A stretch of DNA of 64,000 nucleotides from the NCBI GenBank assembly GCA_038123275.1, contig JAYORG010000006.1, positions 1 through 64,000 of the forward strand, read 5' to 3'. The DNA comes from CAJQHT01 sp038123275 (GTDB lineage: Bacteria > Pseudomonadota > Alphaproteobacteria > Rickettsiales > UBA1997). The position numbers and the translations under genes are program-made. Under the pieces are notes generated by a model that did no database searches, was not told the DNA's origin, and was given only the letters and a program-made list of their open reading frames with translations. Positions 46,384 to 55,755 of the stretch are shown here, piece by piece. The first letter of the stretch is position 1, and the number at the start of each line of letters is the position of its first letter.

Positions 46384-47400
46384 ATGATAAAAAAAGTAAT
46401 ATTTAACATTTCTGCTATTTTCTCGGTTTTGGTGCTGGCATTTCTGATTTTTGTATTTTCATTAATCATGTATTTCAATGCCCCTAATCTTTATCATGAT
46501 AATGATAAGAAATTTATCATTGATAGCGGCCTAACATTTAGAGAAGTTGTTGAAAAACTACATGAAGAAAAAATAATTAGAAGCCCTACTGCCTTTCTTT
46601 ATGTTGCTCAAATTGTTAAAGGTTATAATCCAAAAGTGCGCTATGGTGAGTATTTTTTTGAAAAAAATATCTCCTACTATAAAATAATGCATAAAATTAA
46701 TAAGGGTTATGTTTCTTTTAGAAAAATCACTATTGCTGAAGGACTTTCAACTAATTCTGCCTTGCAAATTATTAATAATTCCTACGGTCTAATAGGAGAA
46801 GACATAACAAATGTTAGTGAAGGAGAATTAATGCCAGAAACTTACTTTTACTCATATAATGATACAAAAAGTGCTACCATTAAGAGAATGAAGCTTGCCA
46901 TGAAAAAGGCAATTGATGAATTATGGGAAAATAGAGACACATCAATACCAATCAAAACCAAGGAAGATGCTATCAAATTAGCTTCTATTGTTGAAAAAGA
47001 AACAGCTCTTCCGTCTGAAAGACCACAAATTGCCTCTGTTTTTGTCAATAGGCTTAGAAAAAGAATGAGGCTACAATCTGATCCAACTATTATATACTCC
47101 TTTACCAAAGGTGACACTAGCTTAGAAAGAAAAATTAGAAAAAAAGATATTCTTAATAAATCTGAATTTAATACCTACTATATTTACGGATTACCACCAA
47201 CTCCTATTTGTAACCCGGGAATTGACTCTATTAAAGCTGTACTTAATCCTCCTAAAACAGAATATTTATATTTTGTAGCATCTGGCAAAGGTGGTCACAA
47301 ATTTTCTACTAATTTAGCACAACATAATCGATATGTTAGGCAATACCTTAAACATATTAGAGAGAGAAAATTAACTAGAAATTTATCTAAACAAGAATAA
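46384..47400 (+). CDS. mltG: Endolytic murein transglycosylase MltG
   Basis: Cuts nascent peptidoglycan glycan strands at the outer face of the inner membrane. An N-terminal membrane helix (about residues 9-31) precedes a LysM-like segment and the YceG domain with the catalytic Glu in LASIVEKETALPSERP and the following RLRKRMRLQSDPTIIYSF. LPPTPICNPGIDSIKAVLNP and YLYFVASGKGGHKFS complete the family pattern. At 338 residues the length is usual. Its presence shows that the organism keeps some peptidoglycan. It follows fabF after 10 bases, a pairing common in proteobacteria. Confidence 0.95.
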   Translation: MIKKVIFNISAIFSVLVLAFLIFVFSLIMYFNAPNLYHDNDKKFIIDSGLTFREVVEKLHEEKIIRSPTAFLYVAQIVKGYNPKVRYGEYFFEKNISYYKIMHKINKGYVSFRKITIAEGLSTNSALQIINNSYGLIGEDITNVSEGELMPETYFYSYNDTKSATIKRMKLAMKKAIDELWENRDTSIPIKTKEDAIKLASIVEKETALPSERPQIASVFVNRLRKRMRLQSDPTIIYSFTKGDTSLERKIRKKDILNKSEFNTYYIYGLPPTPICNPGIDSIKAVLNPPKTEYLYFVASGKGGHKFSTNLAQHNRYVRQYLKHIRERKLTRNLSKQE

Positions 47401-47504
47401 ATTGAAACAATAAGGTAATTAAACTAGTAATTACTAACTTTTACTCTATCCTTATTACATAATTAACCACTTAAACTTAGTATTAACATAAAACTGACTA
47501 AACA

Positions 47505-48371
47505 ATGAAGAAGAAATTAAAAAATATTCAAAATAAAGAAAGTACTAAAATAATAGCTAGTTTTTTTGCTGGAATTATTATTACATTATTAGCCTGTTCA
47601 CTGATTAATAAAAATAAAATGGCCATTGATGTTAGTGTAGACAAACAAGATACCAATGAATTGGTGGCAAAAATAAATAATGAAAAAATATATGCTTCTC
47701 AAATAAATGAAAAGTTAGTTAAAATTAATCCAAAATTAACACTGCAAAACTTAAATTCGGAAGATAAAGAACTTTTAATTAAAGAAGTTTTTGTCCAAAG
47801 AAAAATTTGGAAAAATGCTTTAAAAAATAAATCCTACAAAAAATACAGTCCAGCTTTAAGAAATTTTGCCATTGAGGAAACTAAAAATAATTACTTAGAT
47901 ACAGCAGCAGAAAAGCAAGTTACTGATAAGCAAGTAAAAAATAAATATTTAACCTTAGTTGAAAGCCTAAAAGGTAAGAAGGAATATTTAATAAGCCATA
48001 TTTTAACTAAAAATAAAAGCAATATCAATAAAGCACGCAATAATTTAAATAAAAATTCTTTTGCTGATACAGCGAAGAAATTTTCTATTGATAATAATAG
48101 TTCTAAAAATGGTGGAGATCTTGGCTATATAGTTGAAGGATCCACAATTGAACAATTTGAAAACCAAATTAAAAAATTAAAAAAGAATGGTATTTCTAAA
48201 CCTTTCAAAACTGATCTTGGTTGGCATATTGTGCAATTAAAAGACTCAAGAGAAGCTGTTCCAGCTGAGTATGAAGTTGTCAAAGAAAGAATTAGATCAT
48301 CTTTGGTAGCTGATACCAGAAAATCACTTGTTCTTGATTTAATAAAGGACGCTAAAATAGAAATTTTCTAG
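47505..48371 (+). CDS. Parvulin-type peptidyl-prolyl isomerase
   Basis: A periplasmic folding helper, 288 residues. An N-terminal membrane helix (about residues 19-36, ASFFAGIIITLLACSLI) may be an anchor or, with LLACS, a lipoprotein signal. A helical chaperone-like region follows, then the PpiC domain (about residues 160-255: YLISHILTKNKSNINKA, FSIDNNSSKNGGDLGYI, LGWHIVQLKDSREAVP). It is similar in plan to the rickettsial parvulin-like protein. It may assist outer membrane protein folding together with the nearby LptD. Confidence 0.88.
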   Translation: MKKKLKNIQNKESTKIIASFFAGIIITLLACSLINKNKMAIDVSVDKQDTNELVAKINNEKIYASQINEKLVKINPKLTLQNLNSEDKELLIKEVFVQRKIWKNALKNKSYKKYSPALRNFAIEETKNNYLDTAAEKQVTDKQVKNKYLTLVESLKGKKEYLISHILTKNKSNINKARNNLNKNSFADTAKKFSIDNNSSKNGGDLGYIVEGSTIEQFENQIKKLKKNGISKPFKTDLGWHIVQLKDSREAVPAEYEVVKERIRSSLVADTRKSLVLDLIKDAKIEIF

Positions 48372-48382
48372 ATCACCTTATA

Positions 48383-48410
48383 CCAAGATTCATATATATA
48401 TGAATCTTGG
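48383..48410. terminator. Perfect 28-base palindrome between parvulin and lipoprotein genes
   Basis: CCAAGATTCAT-ATATAT-ATGAATCTTGG. It can form an 11-bp stem or longer. No T run follows, so it may be a Rho-independent-like pause, an mRNA-stabilising hairpin or an operator. Confidence 0.5.
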
Positions 48411-48433
48411 CACTAGCTATCTGAACGTGATAA

Positions 48434-49285
48434 ATGATGAAAATACACATTGAAAAAACTTTGAGAAAATTATTCTTTGTATTTTTTATTTTTTTGCAAT
48501 CATGCAATAGCATTCCTAAAATTAATACCAATTGCAATAAAATTGATCAAGAGGTATCTAAGCGTTACTCGCTATTTAAGGACCTAAATCAAATTGAAAT
48601 TCAAAAAAGATCCGGAGTTAATGTTCCTAGCTACTCTAAATTGAAAGATTTAAGTGTTTTTTCACAAATAGTTAATTCTGTAAAAAAAGCTAAATTAAAT
48701 TCAAAATTAATTGCTGTTGACTTAAGAAATTACAATTCTGTTAACCTTGGAAATATTGTAATTTCTAATATTAAAAGTGATCTCTCTTTAAATTTATTCT
48801 TAAAAACCTCCAAATATTCTCAAGGATTTTTTGCTCTTATTAACTTTGGACAAGATAAAATTACCATAATGAGTCCGGATAAACCTAAACACTTTGATAA
48901 AGTCCAAATTAATCGCTCTGATTTACAAGATGTAGAATTAGTTTTTAATTTAAAGAATAGTAATGAGATTTTGTCTAATATGAAATTTAGCAAAAATCAA
49001 AAAGTTTCTCTTTTAGCTAGAAATATCAAAAATCCATTCCGCCTTGATTTGAGAGAGTCTAGCAATGGTCAATTTAATTTAGGACAAAAATGGATTATGT
49101 CAGTTTATGATATTTCTAAAAGTGAAATTAAAGGCGGAAAAAAAACCAGCGGTTATTATCTTTATGTTAATAATGACAATGTTAAAAATATTAAATTACA
49201 TAAATTTAATAAATCCAAAGTTGCATGCTACTCAAACTCTGGTGGCTTTAAATTTGAAGAAAACATCGATGATTCCCTACTTTAA
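48434..49285 (+). CDS. Lipoprotein of unknown function
   Basis: A 283-residue protein with a lipoprotein signal (FFVFFIFLQSCNS, Cys about residue 24). The mature part seems beta-rich with repeating hydrophobic strands (LIAVDLRNYNSVNLGNIVIS, GFFALINFGQDKITIMSP, WIMSVYDISKSEIKGGKK). I do not recognise the family. It ends 3 bases before mfd, so both are likely on one transcript. Confidence 0.65.
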   Translation: MMKIHIEKTLRKLFFVFFIFLQSCNSIPKINTNCNKIDQEVSKRYSLFKDLNQIEIQKRSGVNVPSYSKLKDLSVFSQIVNSVKKAKLNSKLIAVDLRNYNSVNLGNIVISNIKSDLSLNLFLKTSKYSQGFFALINFGQDKITIMSPDKPKHFDKVQINRSDLQDVELVFNLKNSNEILSNMKFSKNQKVSLLARNIKNPFRLDLRESSNGQFNLGQKWIMSVYDISKSEIKGGKKTSGYYLYVNNDNVKNIKLHKFNKSKVACYSNSGGFKFEENIDDSLL

Positions 49286-49288
49286 ATA

Positions 49289-52200
49289 ATGGATTACAAA
49301 ACAAAATTAAATAATATTATTAACAATACAGACATCATTAAAATTAATGATGACAGCATATCTTATGCTTTGTGTGAAATAATAAATAGCTCTAATAAGA
49401 AAGTTTTTTTACACATAACACAAAATGACTCACGAGCTTTGGATGTTAAGAATCAACTTGAATTCCTTTATCCAAATTTAAATATTTTAAGCTTTCCAGC
49501 TTGGGATTGTTTACCATACGATAGCTCTAGCCCTCAATTATCAATTGTATCTAATAGAATAGAAACATTAACATCTCTTAGCAGAAAAATTAACCAAAAA
49601 ACCTTAATAATCACCACAATTAATTCTGTTTTACAAAAAACTATTCCGTTAGAAAACGCAGGAACATCAGGGTTTTTACTAAAAGTTGGAGATAACATAA
49701 GTTTAAATAACCTAACTGAAATTTTAATTAATAATGGCTATCTAAGAAGCCCAAATGCTGATAATATTGGCGAATTTGCTATTAGAGGTAGCATTGTTGA
49801 TATCATAATTCAAGACAAAGAAAGCCAAGAGGAAACTGGATACCGTCTTGATTTTTTTGGAGACAATATCGAGTCCATTAGAATATTTAATCCACTTACT
49901 CAAATAAGCTCTAAAAAGGTTAATAAAATCAGCTTTTTACCAAGCAAAGAGATTATTTTAAATAGAGATTCTATTTCTAATTTTAAAAATAATTATCGAA
50001 ATTTATTTGGTATCAACAAAAATGATTCAATTTATGAAGGAGTTATTTCTGGTATAAATGTTGCCGGAATTGAACATTTTATGCCTCTTTTTTACAATAA
50101 TAAATTAAGTAGCATATTTGACTATTTAAAAAATCAAGACTGCCAAATTAGTTTAGAAAATACAACCACAAACCAAAAAGAAGAAAGGCTAAAAGAAATT
50201 AATCAATATTACCAAGCGCGCCTTGAAACAATAAAAGAAAGTGCTCTTGAAGGAAATATTTACAACCCTATTTTACCAGAAACCCTCTACTTAGATGAAG
50301 CTAACTTAGAAAAATCTCTTAACCAAAATATGGTTATTAGGTTTGATAATTTTGAAACTAGCCATTTTAACCGCAATCTAGATCTTGAATTTACACCAAT
50401 ACCAAACTTCCTACTAGCTTCTAAAACATCGTATCAGACTACGTCTGATACTAATTCACGCCACGTTAGTGGCAGCCCACCTCGTGGGCACGCTGAAGAT
50501 GAATCAAAGATTCATCATAAAACTAATAAAAGTCCCTTTGAATTAATGTGCAATTTTAATAAATCGTTGCTCCCAGAGCAACTATTTATTGCATGTAATT
50601 CTTTAGGGTCAGCGCAACGCCTAGAAAAAATTTTATTAAACCATGAAATTGCTTCAAAAACAGTTAATTCAAGGAAAGAAGCTAAAGATTTAGGAAAAAA
50701 TGTAATTGCCTTAATTGTACTACCAATACAAATTGGCTTTTATTGCAAAGATTTTGCCATTATTTCTGAAAATGTATTAATTGGAGAAAAGAAAAAAATC
50801 AAAAAAACCAAAAAATTAAGTTCAGCTCTAATTGGAGAATCTCTGGGAATAACTTTTGGAGAATTAATTGTACATCGCTATCATGGTATTGGGCGCTTTG
50901 AAGGTCTGCACAATATTTCAGCTGGCAATATTACTAACGACTTCCTAAAACTTTCTTATTTTGGTGGTGACAACCTCTTCTTACCGGTTGAAGATATTAA
51001 TCTAATTACTCGTTATGGAGCTGATAACCCTCTAATACAGCTTGATAAATTAGGCAGCTCTGCTTGGAAAAATCGCTCCGGTAAAATTAGAAAAAGAATT
51101 AAAGTAGCCGCTGAAGAACTAATAAAAATTGCCGCCTTAAGACATTCAAAAAAAGCCCCTATTCTCATTGCACCATATGGCGAATATGAAGAATTTAAGG
51201 CTAAATTTGAATTTGTTGAAACACAAGACCAACTACAAGCAATTGAAGAAATAGAAGAAGATTTAAACAAAGGAGCACCAATGGATCGTCTAATTTGTGG
51301 CGATGTTGGCTTTGGCAAAACTGAAGTTGCAATGAGAGCTGCCTTTATTGCAGCTAAAAATGAAAACAAACCTTACCAGGTAGCAATAATAACCCCAACT
51401 ACCCTACTTTGTCGCCAGCACTACAATAATTTCATGCAAAGATTTGAAGGAACTGGATTAAAAATAGCCGCATTGTCGCGTATGATTACACCTTTAAGAG
51501 CAAAGGAAATTAAAAAAGACCTAGAAAATGGCAAAATTGACATCATCATTGGTACTCACTCTTTGCTACATAAAAATATTAAATTTAAAAATCTGGGTTT
51601 AGTTGTAATTGACGAAGAACAGCATTTTGGTGTAGCCCAAAAAGAAACATTAAAAAAATTCAAGAATGAAGTTCATATCTTAAACCTATCAGCAACTCCA
51701 ATACCAAGAACCCTACAAATGTCTTTAACCGGCGTTAAAGATTTAAGTTTAATTGCAACTCCACCTATTGATCGTATTGCTATTCGTAGCTTTGTTATGG
51801 ATTATGACTCGGTTATTGTAAAAGAAGCAATATTGCGTGAATTTCATCGTGGAGGAAAAATATTCTTCGTAGTTCCACGTATTAAAGATTTAGAAGAAAT
51901 TCATCCTAAATTAGAAAAACTAATTCCTGATATCAAAATTAGAACAGCTCATGGTCAAATGTCACCTTCAAGACTTGATAAGATAATGAACGATTTCTAT
52001 GACAATAAATTTCATCTTTTGCTTTCAACAACTATTATTGAATCTGGTATCGATATTAAAGATGCTAATACTATTATTATTCATAAATCACATATGTTTG
52101 GCCTCTCTCAACTTTATCAATTAAGAGGAAGGGTTGGTAGAGGAAAAATTAGAGCCTATGCCTATTTAACCACACCACCAAAAAGAAAACTAACCGATGC

Positions 52201-52987
52201 TTCAACAAAAAAACTACAAGTCATGCAAACATTAGATTCCCTAGGGGCAGGATTTAGTATTGCATCTCATGACATGGATATTAGGGGTAGTGGTAATATT
52301 TTAAGCGATGAACAATCTGGTCATATTAAAGAAACTGGAGTTGAGTTGTATCAAGATATGTTGAGTGAAGCCATTAGAGAATTGAGTTATGATAAGACGC
52401 AGAATATTTCGCATCAGCCTACGGCTAATGCTAATTCACGCCACACTAGTGGCGGCTCGCCTTGCAGGCACCCCTATTATAAGACGCAGTCTTATCATAA
52501 ATCCTCCGAAGATACTATGAATATTGGTGGTTGGCAGACTCAAATTAAACTTAAAATTTCTTTATTAATTCCTGAAGATTACATTAATGATTTGGGTTCA
52601 AGACTTAGTTTTTATAAAAGGATTGGTAATATTAAATCAATGGAAGAAAGGGAACAGCTAGCCATTGAAATTATTGATCGCTTTGGAAAAATGCCACAAG
52701 AAGTTAATGACCTACTAGAAATTGCCTATTTGAAATATCTATGTCAAAAATGCAATATCGAAAAGCTTGAATCTAAAAAAGACGGAATCTTAATTACCTT
52801 TAAAGATAATCATTTTGACAATCCAGATAAATTACTAGAAATGGTCTTTAGTAGTAATAATAAAATAAAATTACAAACTCACCAATTGCTTTTCATTAAA
52901 AAATTAAACAACAGCAAAGATAAGCTGGATTTTTCTCTAAATATTGTTAAAAAACTTTTGGAAATAAGTAAACCAATATCTTCCTAA
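49289..52987 (+). CDS. mfd: Transcription-repair coupling factor Mfd
   Basis: SF2 translocase that removes stalled RNA polymerase and recruits UvrA. N-terminal UvrB-like domain (FPAWDCLPYDSSSPQ, GEFAIRGSIVDI), RNA polymerase-interacting domain (GIGRFEGLHNI), helicase motifs Walker A GDVGFGKTEVAMRAAF, DEEQHFGV, LSATPIPRTLQMSL and QLRGRVGRGKIRAYAY, and a C-terminal TRCF domain. Two foreign segments are inserted in frame: about residues 380-411 (RHVSGSPPRGHAEDE region) and about residues 1037-1070 (SHQPTANANSRHTSGG region). Without them the length would be close to the usual 1150-1170. Both lie in linkers between motifs, and the helicase core is untouched. Confidence 0.96.
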   Translation: MDYKTKLNNIINNTDIIKINDDSISYALCEIINSSNKKVFLHITQNDSRALDVKNQLEFLYPNLNILSFPAWDCLPYDSSSPQLSIVSNRIETLTSLSRKINQKTLIITTINSVLQKTIPLENAGTSGFLLKVGDNISLNNLTEILINNGYLRSPNADNIGEFAIRGSIVDIIIQDKESQEETGYRLDFFGDNIESIRIFNPLTQISSKKVNKISFLPSKEIILNRDSISNFKNNYRNLFGINKNDSIYEGVISGINVAGIEHFMPLFYNNKLSSIFDYLKNQDCQISLENTTTNQKEERLKEINQYYQARLETIKESALEGNIYNPILPETLYLDEANLEKSLNQNMVIRFDNFETSHFNRNLDLEFTPIPNFLLASKTSYQTTSDTNSRHVSGSPPRGHAEDESKIHHKTNKSPFELMCNFNKSLLPEQLFIACNSLGSAQRLEKILLNHEIASKTVNSRKEAKDLGKNVIALIVLPIQIGFYCKDFAIISENVLIGEKKKIKKTKKLSSALIGESLGITFGELIVHRYHGIGRFEGLHNISAGNITNDFLKLSYFGGDNLFLPVEDINLITRYGADNPLIQLDKLGSSAWKNRSGKIRKRIKVAAEELIKIAALRHSKKAPILIAPYGEYEEFKAKFEFVETQDQLQAIEEIEEDLNKGAPMDRLICGDVGFGKTEVAMRAAFIAAKNENKPYQVAIITPTTLLCRQHYNNFMQRFEGTGLKIAALSRMITPLRAKEIKKDLENGKIDIIIGTHSLLHKNIKFKNLGLVVIDEEQHFGVAQKETLKKFKNEVHILNLSATPIPRTLQMSLTGVKDLSLIATPPIDRIAIRSFVMDYDSVIVKEAILREFHRGGKIFFVVPRIKDLEEIHPKLEKLIPDIKIRTAHGQMSPSRLDKIMNDFYDNKFHLLLSTTIIESGIDIKDANTIIIHKSHMFGLSQLYQLRGRVGRGKIRAYAYLTTPPKRKLTDASTKKLQVMQTLDSLGAGFSIASHDMDIRGSGNILSDEQSGHIKETGVELYQDMLSEAIRELSYDKTQNISHQPTANANSRHTSGGSPCRHPYYKTQSYHKSSEDTMNIGGWQTQIKLKISLLIPEDYINDLGSRLSFYKRIGNIKSMEEREQLAIEIIDRFGKMPQEVNDLLEIAYLKYLCQKCNIEKLESKKDGILITFKDNHFDNPDKLLEMVFSSNNKIKLQTHQLLFIKKLNNSKDKLDFSLNIVKKLLEISKPISS
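50428..50519. repeat. In-frame palindromic element E2 inside mfd
   Basis: Four consecutive hairpins: GTATCAGA-CTACG-TCTGATAC (50431-50451), core AATTCAC with GCCAC-GTTA-GTGGC, GCCCAC-CTC-GTGGGC, and GATGAATC-AAA-GATTCATC. It is read through as about 31 residues of Mfd. Confidence 0.88.
52389..52500. repeat. In-frame palindromic element E3 inside mfd, with inverted and direct flank copies
   Basis: Hairpins: GCATcAGCC-TAC-GGCTaATGC, core AATTCAC with GCCAC-ACTA-GTGGC, GCCT-TGC-AGGC, and ATAAGAC-GCA-GTCTTAT. The last arm GTCTTATCAT (52489-52498) is the reverse complement of ATGATAAGAC just upstream of the element (52389-52398), and ATAAGACGCAG occurs on both sides as a direct repeat. Confidence 0.85.
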
Positions 52988-53124
52988 AATAGAATAAAAT
53001 AAACATTATTTTCTCTAAATAGATAGGTATTAACCGGTTCATAAGTAAATCATATCAAACGTCAACTTAATAACAACTTGCAATTAAACGATATTCAAAA
53101 TATCATTTCTTGGTTATATTACCA

Positions 53125-55257
53125 ATGCTTCTACAATCAATGAATCGCTTCGTATCAACATTAGCAATCATATTCTTAATTTCAGCAAATATTGCTATTG
53201 CTCAAAATTCTACATCTACAATTTTAAAAGCTGATAGAATAGATGGCGATAAACAAAGTAATATTATTAATGCTACAGGCAATGTTGAAGTTAGAAATGG
53301 TCAAGACATACTATTTTCTGATGAATTAATTTATGATAAAGATAATAAAATTATTAAGGCTACTGGCAATGTTGAAGTAAAGGGAGAGAGGGGTAGCATT
53401 TTTGCTAATTATGCTGATATAAAAGATGATTTTACCACAGGCAACTTAACTCAAGGCGAGATAATTTTTGATGATGGATCTTATGTCACATCACCAACTA
53501 TCAAAAGAAAAAGCAAAAGTAAAACCATATTGCAAAGATCCATTTTTTCCTTTTGCCCCAATCCAGAAATTACATCTAATCGCCACAATGTTAAAGATGA
53601 TAAAGGCCTAATATCGATGAAATCTAGAAGCACGACTATTGATAAAGAAGATAGCTCAGCTAAAATTCGTAGCGGAGTTTTAAGGGTTAAAAATTTTCCA
53701 ATTTTCTATACACCATACCTAAGATTTCCTTTAAGATCTTCAAAAGGAAAAAGTGGTTTTTTAAACCCATCTTATATCAATACTGACAATCTAGGATTTG
53801 GTGTTAGTATTCCTTATTATTTTAATATTGCTCCAAATAAAGATTTAACCACCACAACTCAATATCACCCAGCTGAAAAACACATAATTTTAAATAATAA
53901 TTTTCGTCACTTAACAAAAAAAGGAAAATACAATGTTGAATTAGAAGCAGCCAACAATAACTTAACCGCAACTGAAGATAACAGTACAAGAAGATGGCAT
54001 TTATTATCCAACGGCTACTTTGAATTAACCGATAATTCTCAAATAGAATTTAATATGAATCATGTTAGTGACAAAAATTACTTACGAGATTATCATAATG
54101 ATTTCTTTGGACACACTGTGTCTGAGGTTAATTTAGATCACATTAAAAACAAAAATTACAACTCAATAAAAGCGGTTTCAATTCAAGAATTAGAAAATAA
54201 CGTTGACTCCAGAGAAGAAGTTAATGCCATACCAGTTATAAACTCTTACATTGAAAGTAAGCCAGGGAAATTAGACGAAACATATTCTTTACTAACAAAT
54301 GCAACCATTATTAACAGAAGAAGTGGTCTGCAATATCGTCGTCTTTCCCTTGTTCCAGAATTTGAAATTCCGTATAATCTTTCTGGTAATATTTTTAAGC
54401 TATCCTCTTCGGTTCAAGGAGATTTTTATAATCTTGATGATAATTACACTTCTACCCCAAAAACAACTGAGTATGATCATACTGAATTTGACTATAGACC
54501 ACAAGTTTCCTTATCTTGGAACCTACCTTTGATCAAAAAAATGGAAAAATCTTCATTTGTTATTGAACCAAAAGTTAACTTTATTAGCAGCTCTTACAGC
54601 AAAAACTACAACCATATTCCAAATGAAGATAGTAATGATACAGAGCTAACTCAAGGAAATCTATTCTTAAAAGATAGATTCGTAGGATTTGATAGGAATG
54701 AATCTGGGCAAAGAGTTAATTACGGTTTTACTTCTAATTTATTTAACTCTCTTGGTCAATTTGGCTTTGGTTTAGGACAAGGATATAGAGAAAATAATAA
54801 GGTCCAAGATGTAGCAATTAACGGCTTTACCAATAATAAATCAAACATTGTGGGTGAAATTTCCTATAAATCTCCTGAAATATTTCAAATTACCTACAAC
54901 TTTCAATTAAATGAATCAAATTATACCAATGACGTCAATGAGGTTATCTCTAGATTAGGCACTAATAATTATAGTATTTATTCTAACTACATTTTGATTA
55001 GGGGTAATGATTTTTATGACACTGAAGAAAGAGAACAAATCTCCGTTGGAGCAAAAGCAAAAATATATGGCAATTTAAAAGGAAGATTTAGAGCTACCAA
55101 AGATTTAGTAACCAACAGAATCATAGGAAAAAGAATGGGAATAGATTATGATGGATGCTGTGTTATTTATGGTATTTCAGTTTCTGAAAGTAATCCAAGT
55201 AACTTGAAAGAACCTGAAAAATCTTATAATATTAATTTCTCTATTAAAAACTTGTAA
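53125..55257 (+). CDS. lptD: LPS-assembly outer membrane protein LptD
   Basis: Beta-barrel that inserts LPS into the outer leaflet. A signal peptide ends near IAIAQN. The N-terminal OstA domain (ILKADRIDGDKQSNIINATG, NVEVRNGQDILFSDELIYD) is followed by SFCPNPEITSN and the family block FPIFYTPYLRFPL, then a large barrel with many alternating strands. ATG 53125 is taken; ATG 53140 (MNRFVSTLAIIF) is equally possible and gives a cleaner signal, whereas the TTG at 53110 is unlikely. At about 710 residues it is typical for rickettsial LptD. It is followed by yajC and secD. Confidence 0.92.
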   Translation: MLLQSMNRFVSTLAIIFLISANIAIAQNSTSTILKADRIDGDKQSNIINATGNVEVRNGQDILFSDELIYDKDNKIIKATGNVEVKGERGSIFANYADIKDDFTTGNLTQGEIIFDDGSYVTSPTIKRKSKSKTILQRSIFSFCPNPEITSNRHNVKDDKGLISMKSRSTTIDKEDSSAKIRSGVLRVKNFPIFYTPYLRFPLRSSKGKSGFLNPSYINTDNLGFGVSIPYYFNIAPNKDLTTTTQYHPAEKHIILNNNFRHLTKKGKYNVELEAANNNLTATEDNSTRRWHLLSNGYFELTDNSQIEFNMNHVSDKNYLRDYHNDFFGHTVSEVNLDHIKNKNYNSIKAVSIQELENNVDSREEVNAIPVINSYIESKPGKLDETYSLLTNATIINRRSGLQYRRLSLVPEFEIPYNLSGNIFKLSSSVQGDFYNLDDNYTSTPKTTEYDHTEFDYRPQVSLSWNLPLIKKMEKSSFVIEPKVNFISSSYSKNYNHIPNEDSNDTELTQGNLFLKDRFVGFDRNESGQRVNYGFTSNLFNSLGQFGFGLGQGYRENNKVQDVAINGFTNNKSNIVGEISYKSPEIFQITYNFQLNESNYTNDVNEVISRLGTNNYSIYSNYILIRGNDFYDTEEREQISVGAKAKIYGNLKGRFRATKDLVTNRIIGKRMGIDYDGCCVIYGISVSESNPSNLKEPEKSYNINFSIKNL

Positions 55258-55330
55258 TTAATGAAATATTAATAAATAATCAACCATCCTTTTACAAATA
55301 AAATTAAGTCCAAAATTAAATTCATTTGAT

Positions 55331-55747
55331 ATGTCAAAATTATTTAGCTCTTTACTACTAATAATACTACCTTCAAATGCTTTTGCTAGTGCTGCAACCG
55401 GGGCACCAGAATCAGGATTAATGGGCTTTATGCCATTAATATTAATATTTGCTATATTTTATTTTTTACTAATTAGGCCTCAACAAAAGAAGGCTAAAGA
55501 ACATCAAGAAATGGTTAATGAGTTAAAAATTGGCAATGAAGTCTGTACCGCAAGTGGCATTTTTGGTAAAATAAAACAAATTAATGATAAAGAGAATATG
55601 GTTGACTTAGAAGTTGCTGACAATGTGGTAATTACAATATTAAAAGCAAGTGTTAATCAGGTTTTGGACAGTAAAAAATTATCAAAATTAAAAGATAATA
55701 AAAGCCCAAAAACAAAAAATTCAAAAAATAAGAAATCTAAAAAATAA
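55331..55747 (+). CDS. yajC: Preprotein translocase accessory subunit YajC
   Basis: Small membrane partner of SecDF. An N-terminal hydrophobic leader, LMGFMPLILIFAIFYFLLI (membrane helix) and the diagnostic RPQQKKAKEHQEMVNELKIG, followed by EVCTASGIFGKI and a beta domain. The C-terminus is a Lys/Ser/Asn-rich tail of about 25 residues. It lies 8 bases before secD. The Ala-rich leader is longer than in E. coli, as in other alphaproteobacteria. Confidence 0.94.
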   Translation: MSKLFSSLLLIILPSNAFASAATGAPESGLMGFMPLILIFAIFYFLLIRPQQKKAKEHQEMVNELKIGNEVCTASGIFGKIKQINDKENMVDLEVADNVVITILKASVNQVLDSKKLSKLKDNKSPKTKNSKNKKSKK

Positions 55748-55755
55748 GGATTGAG

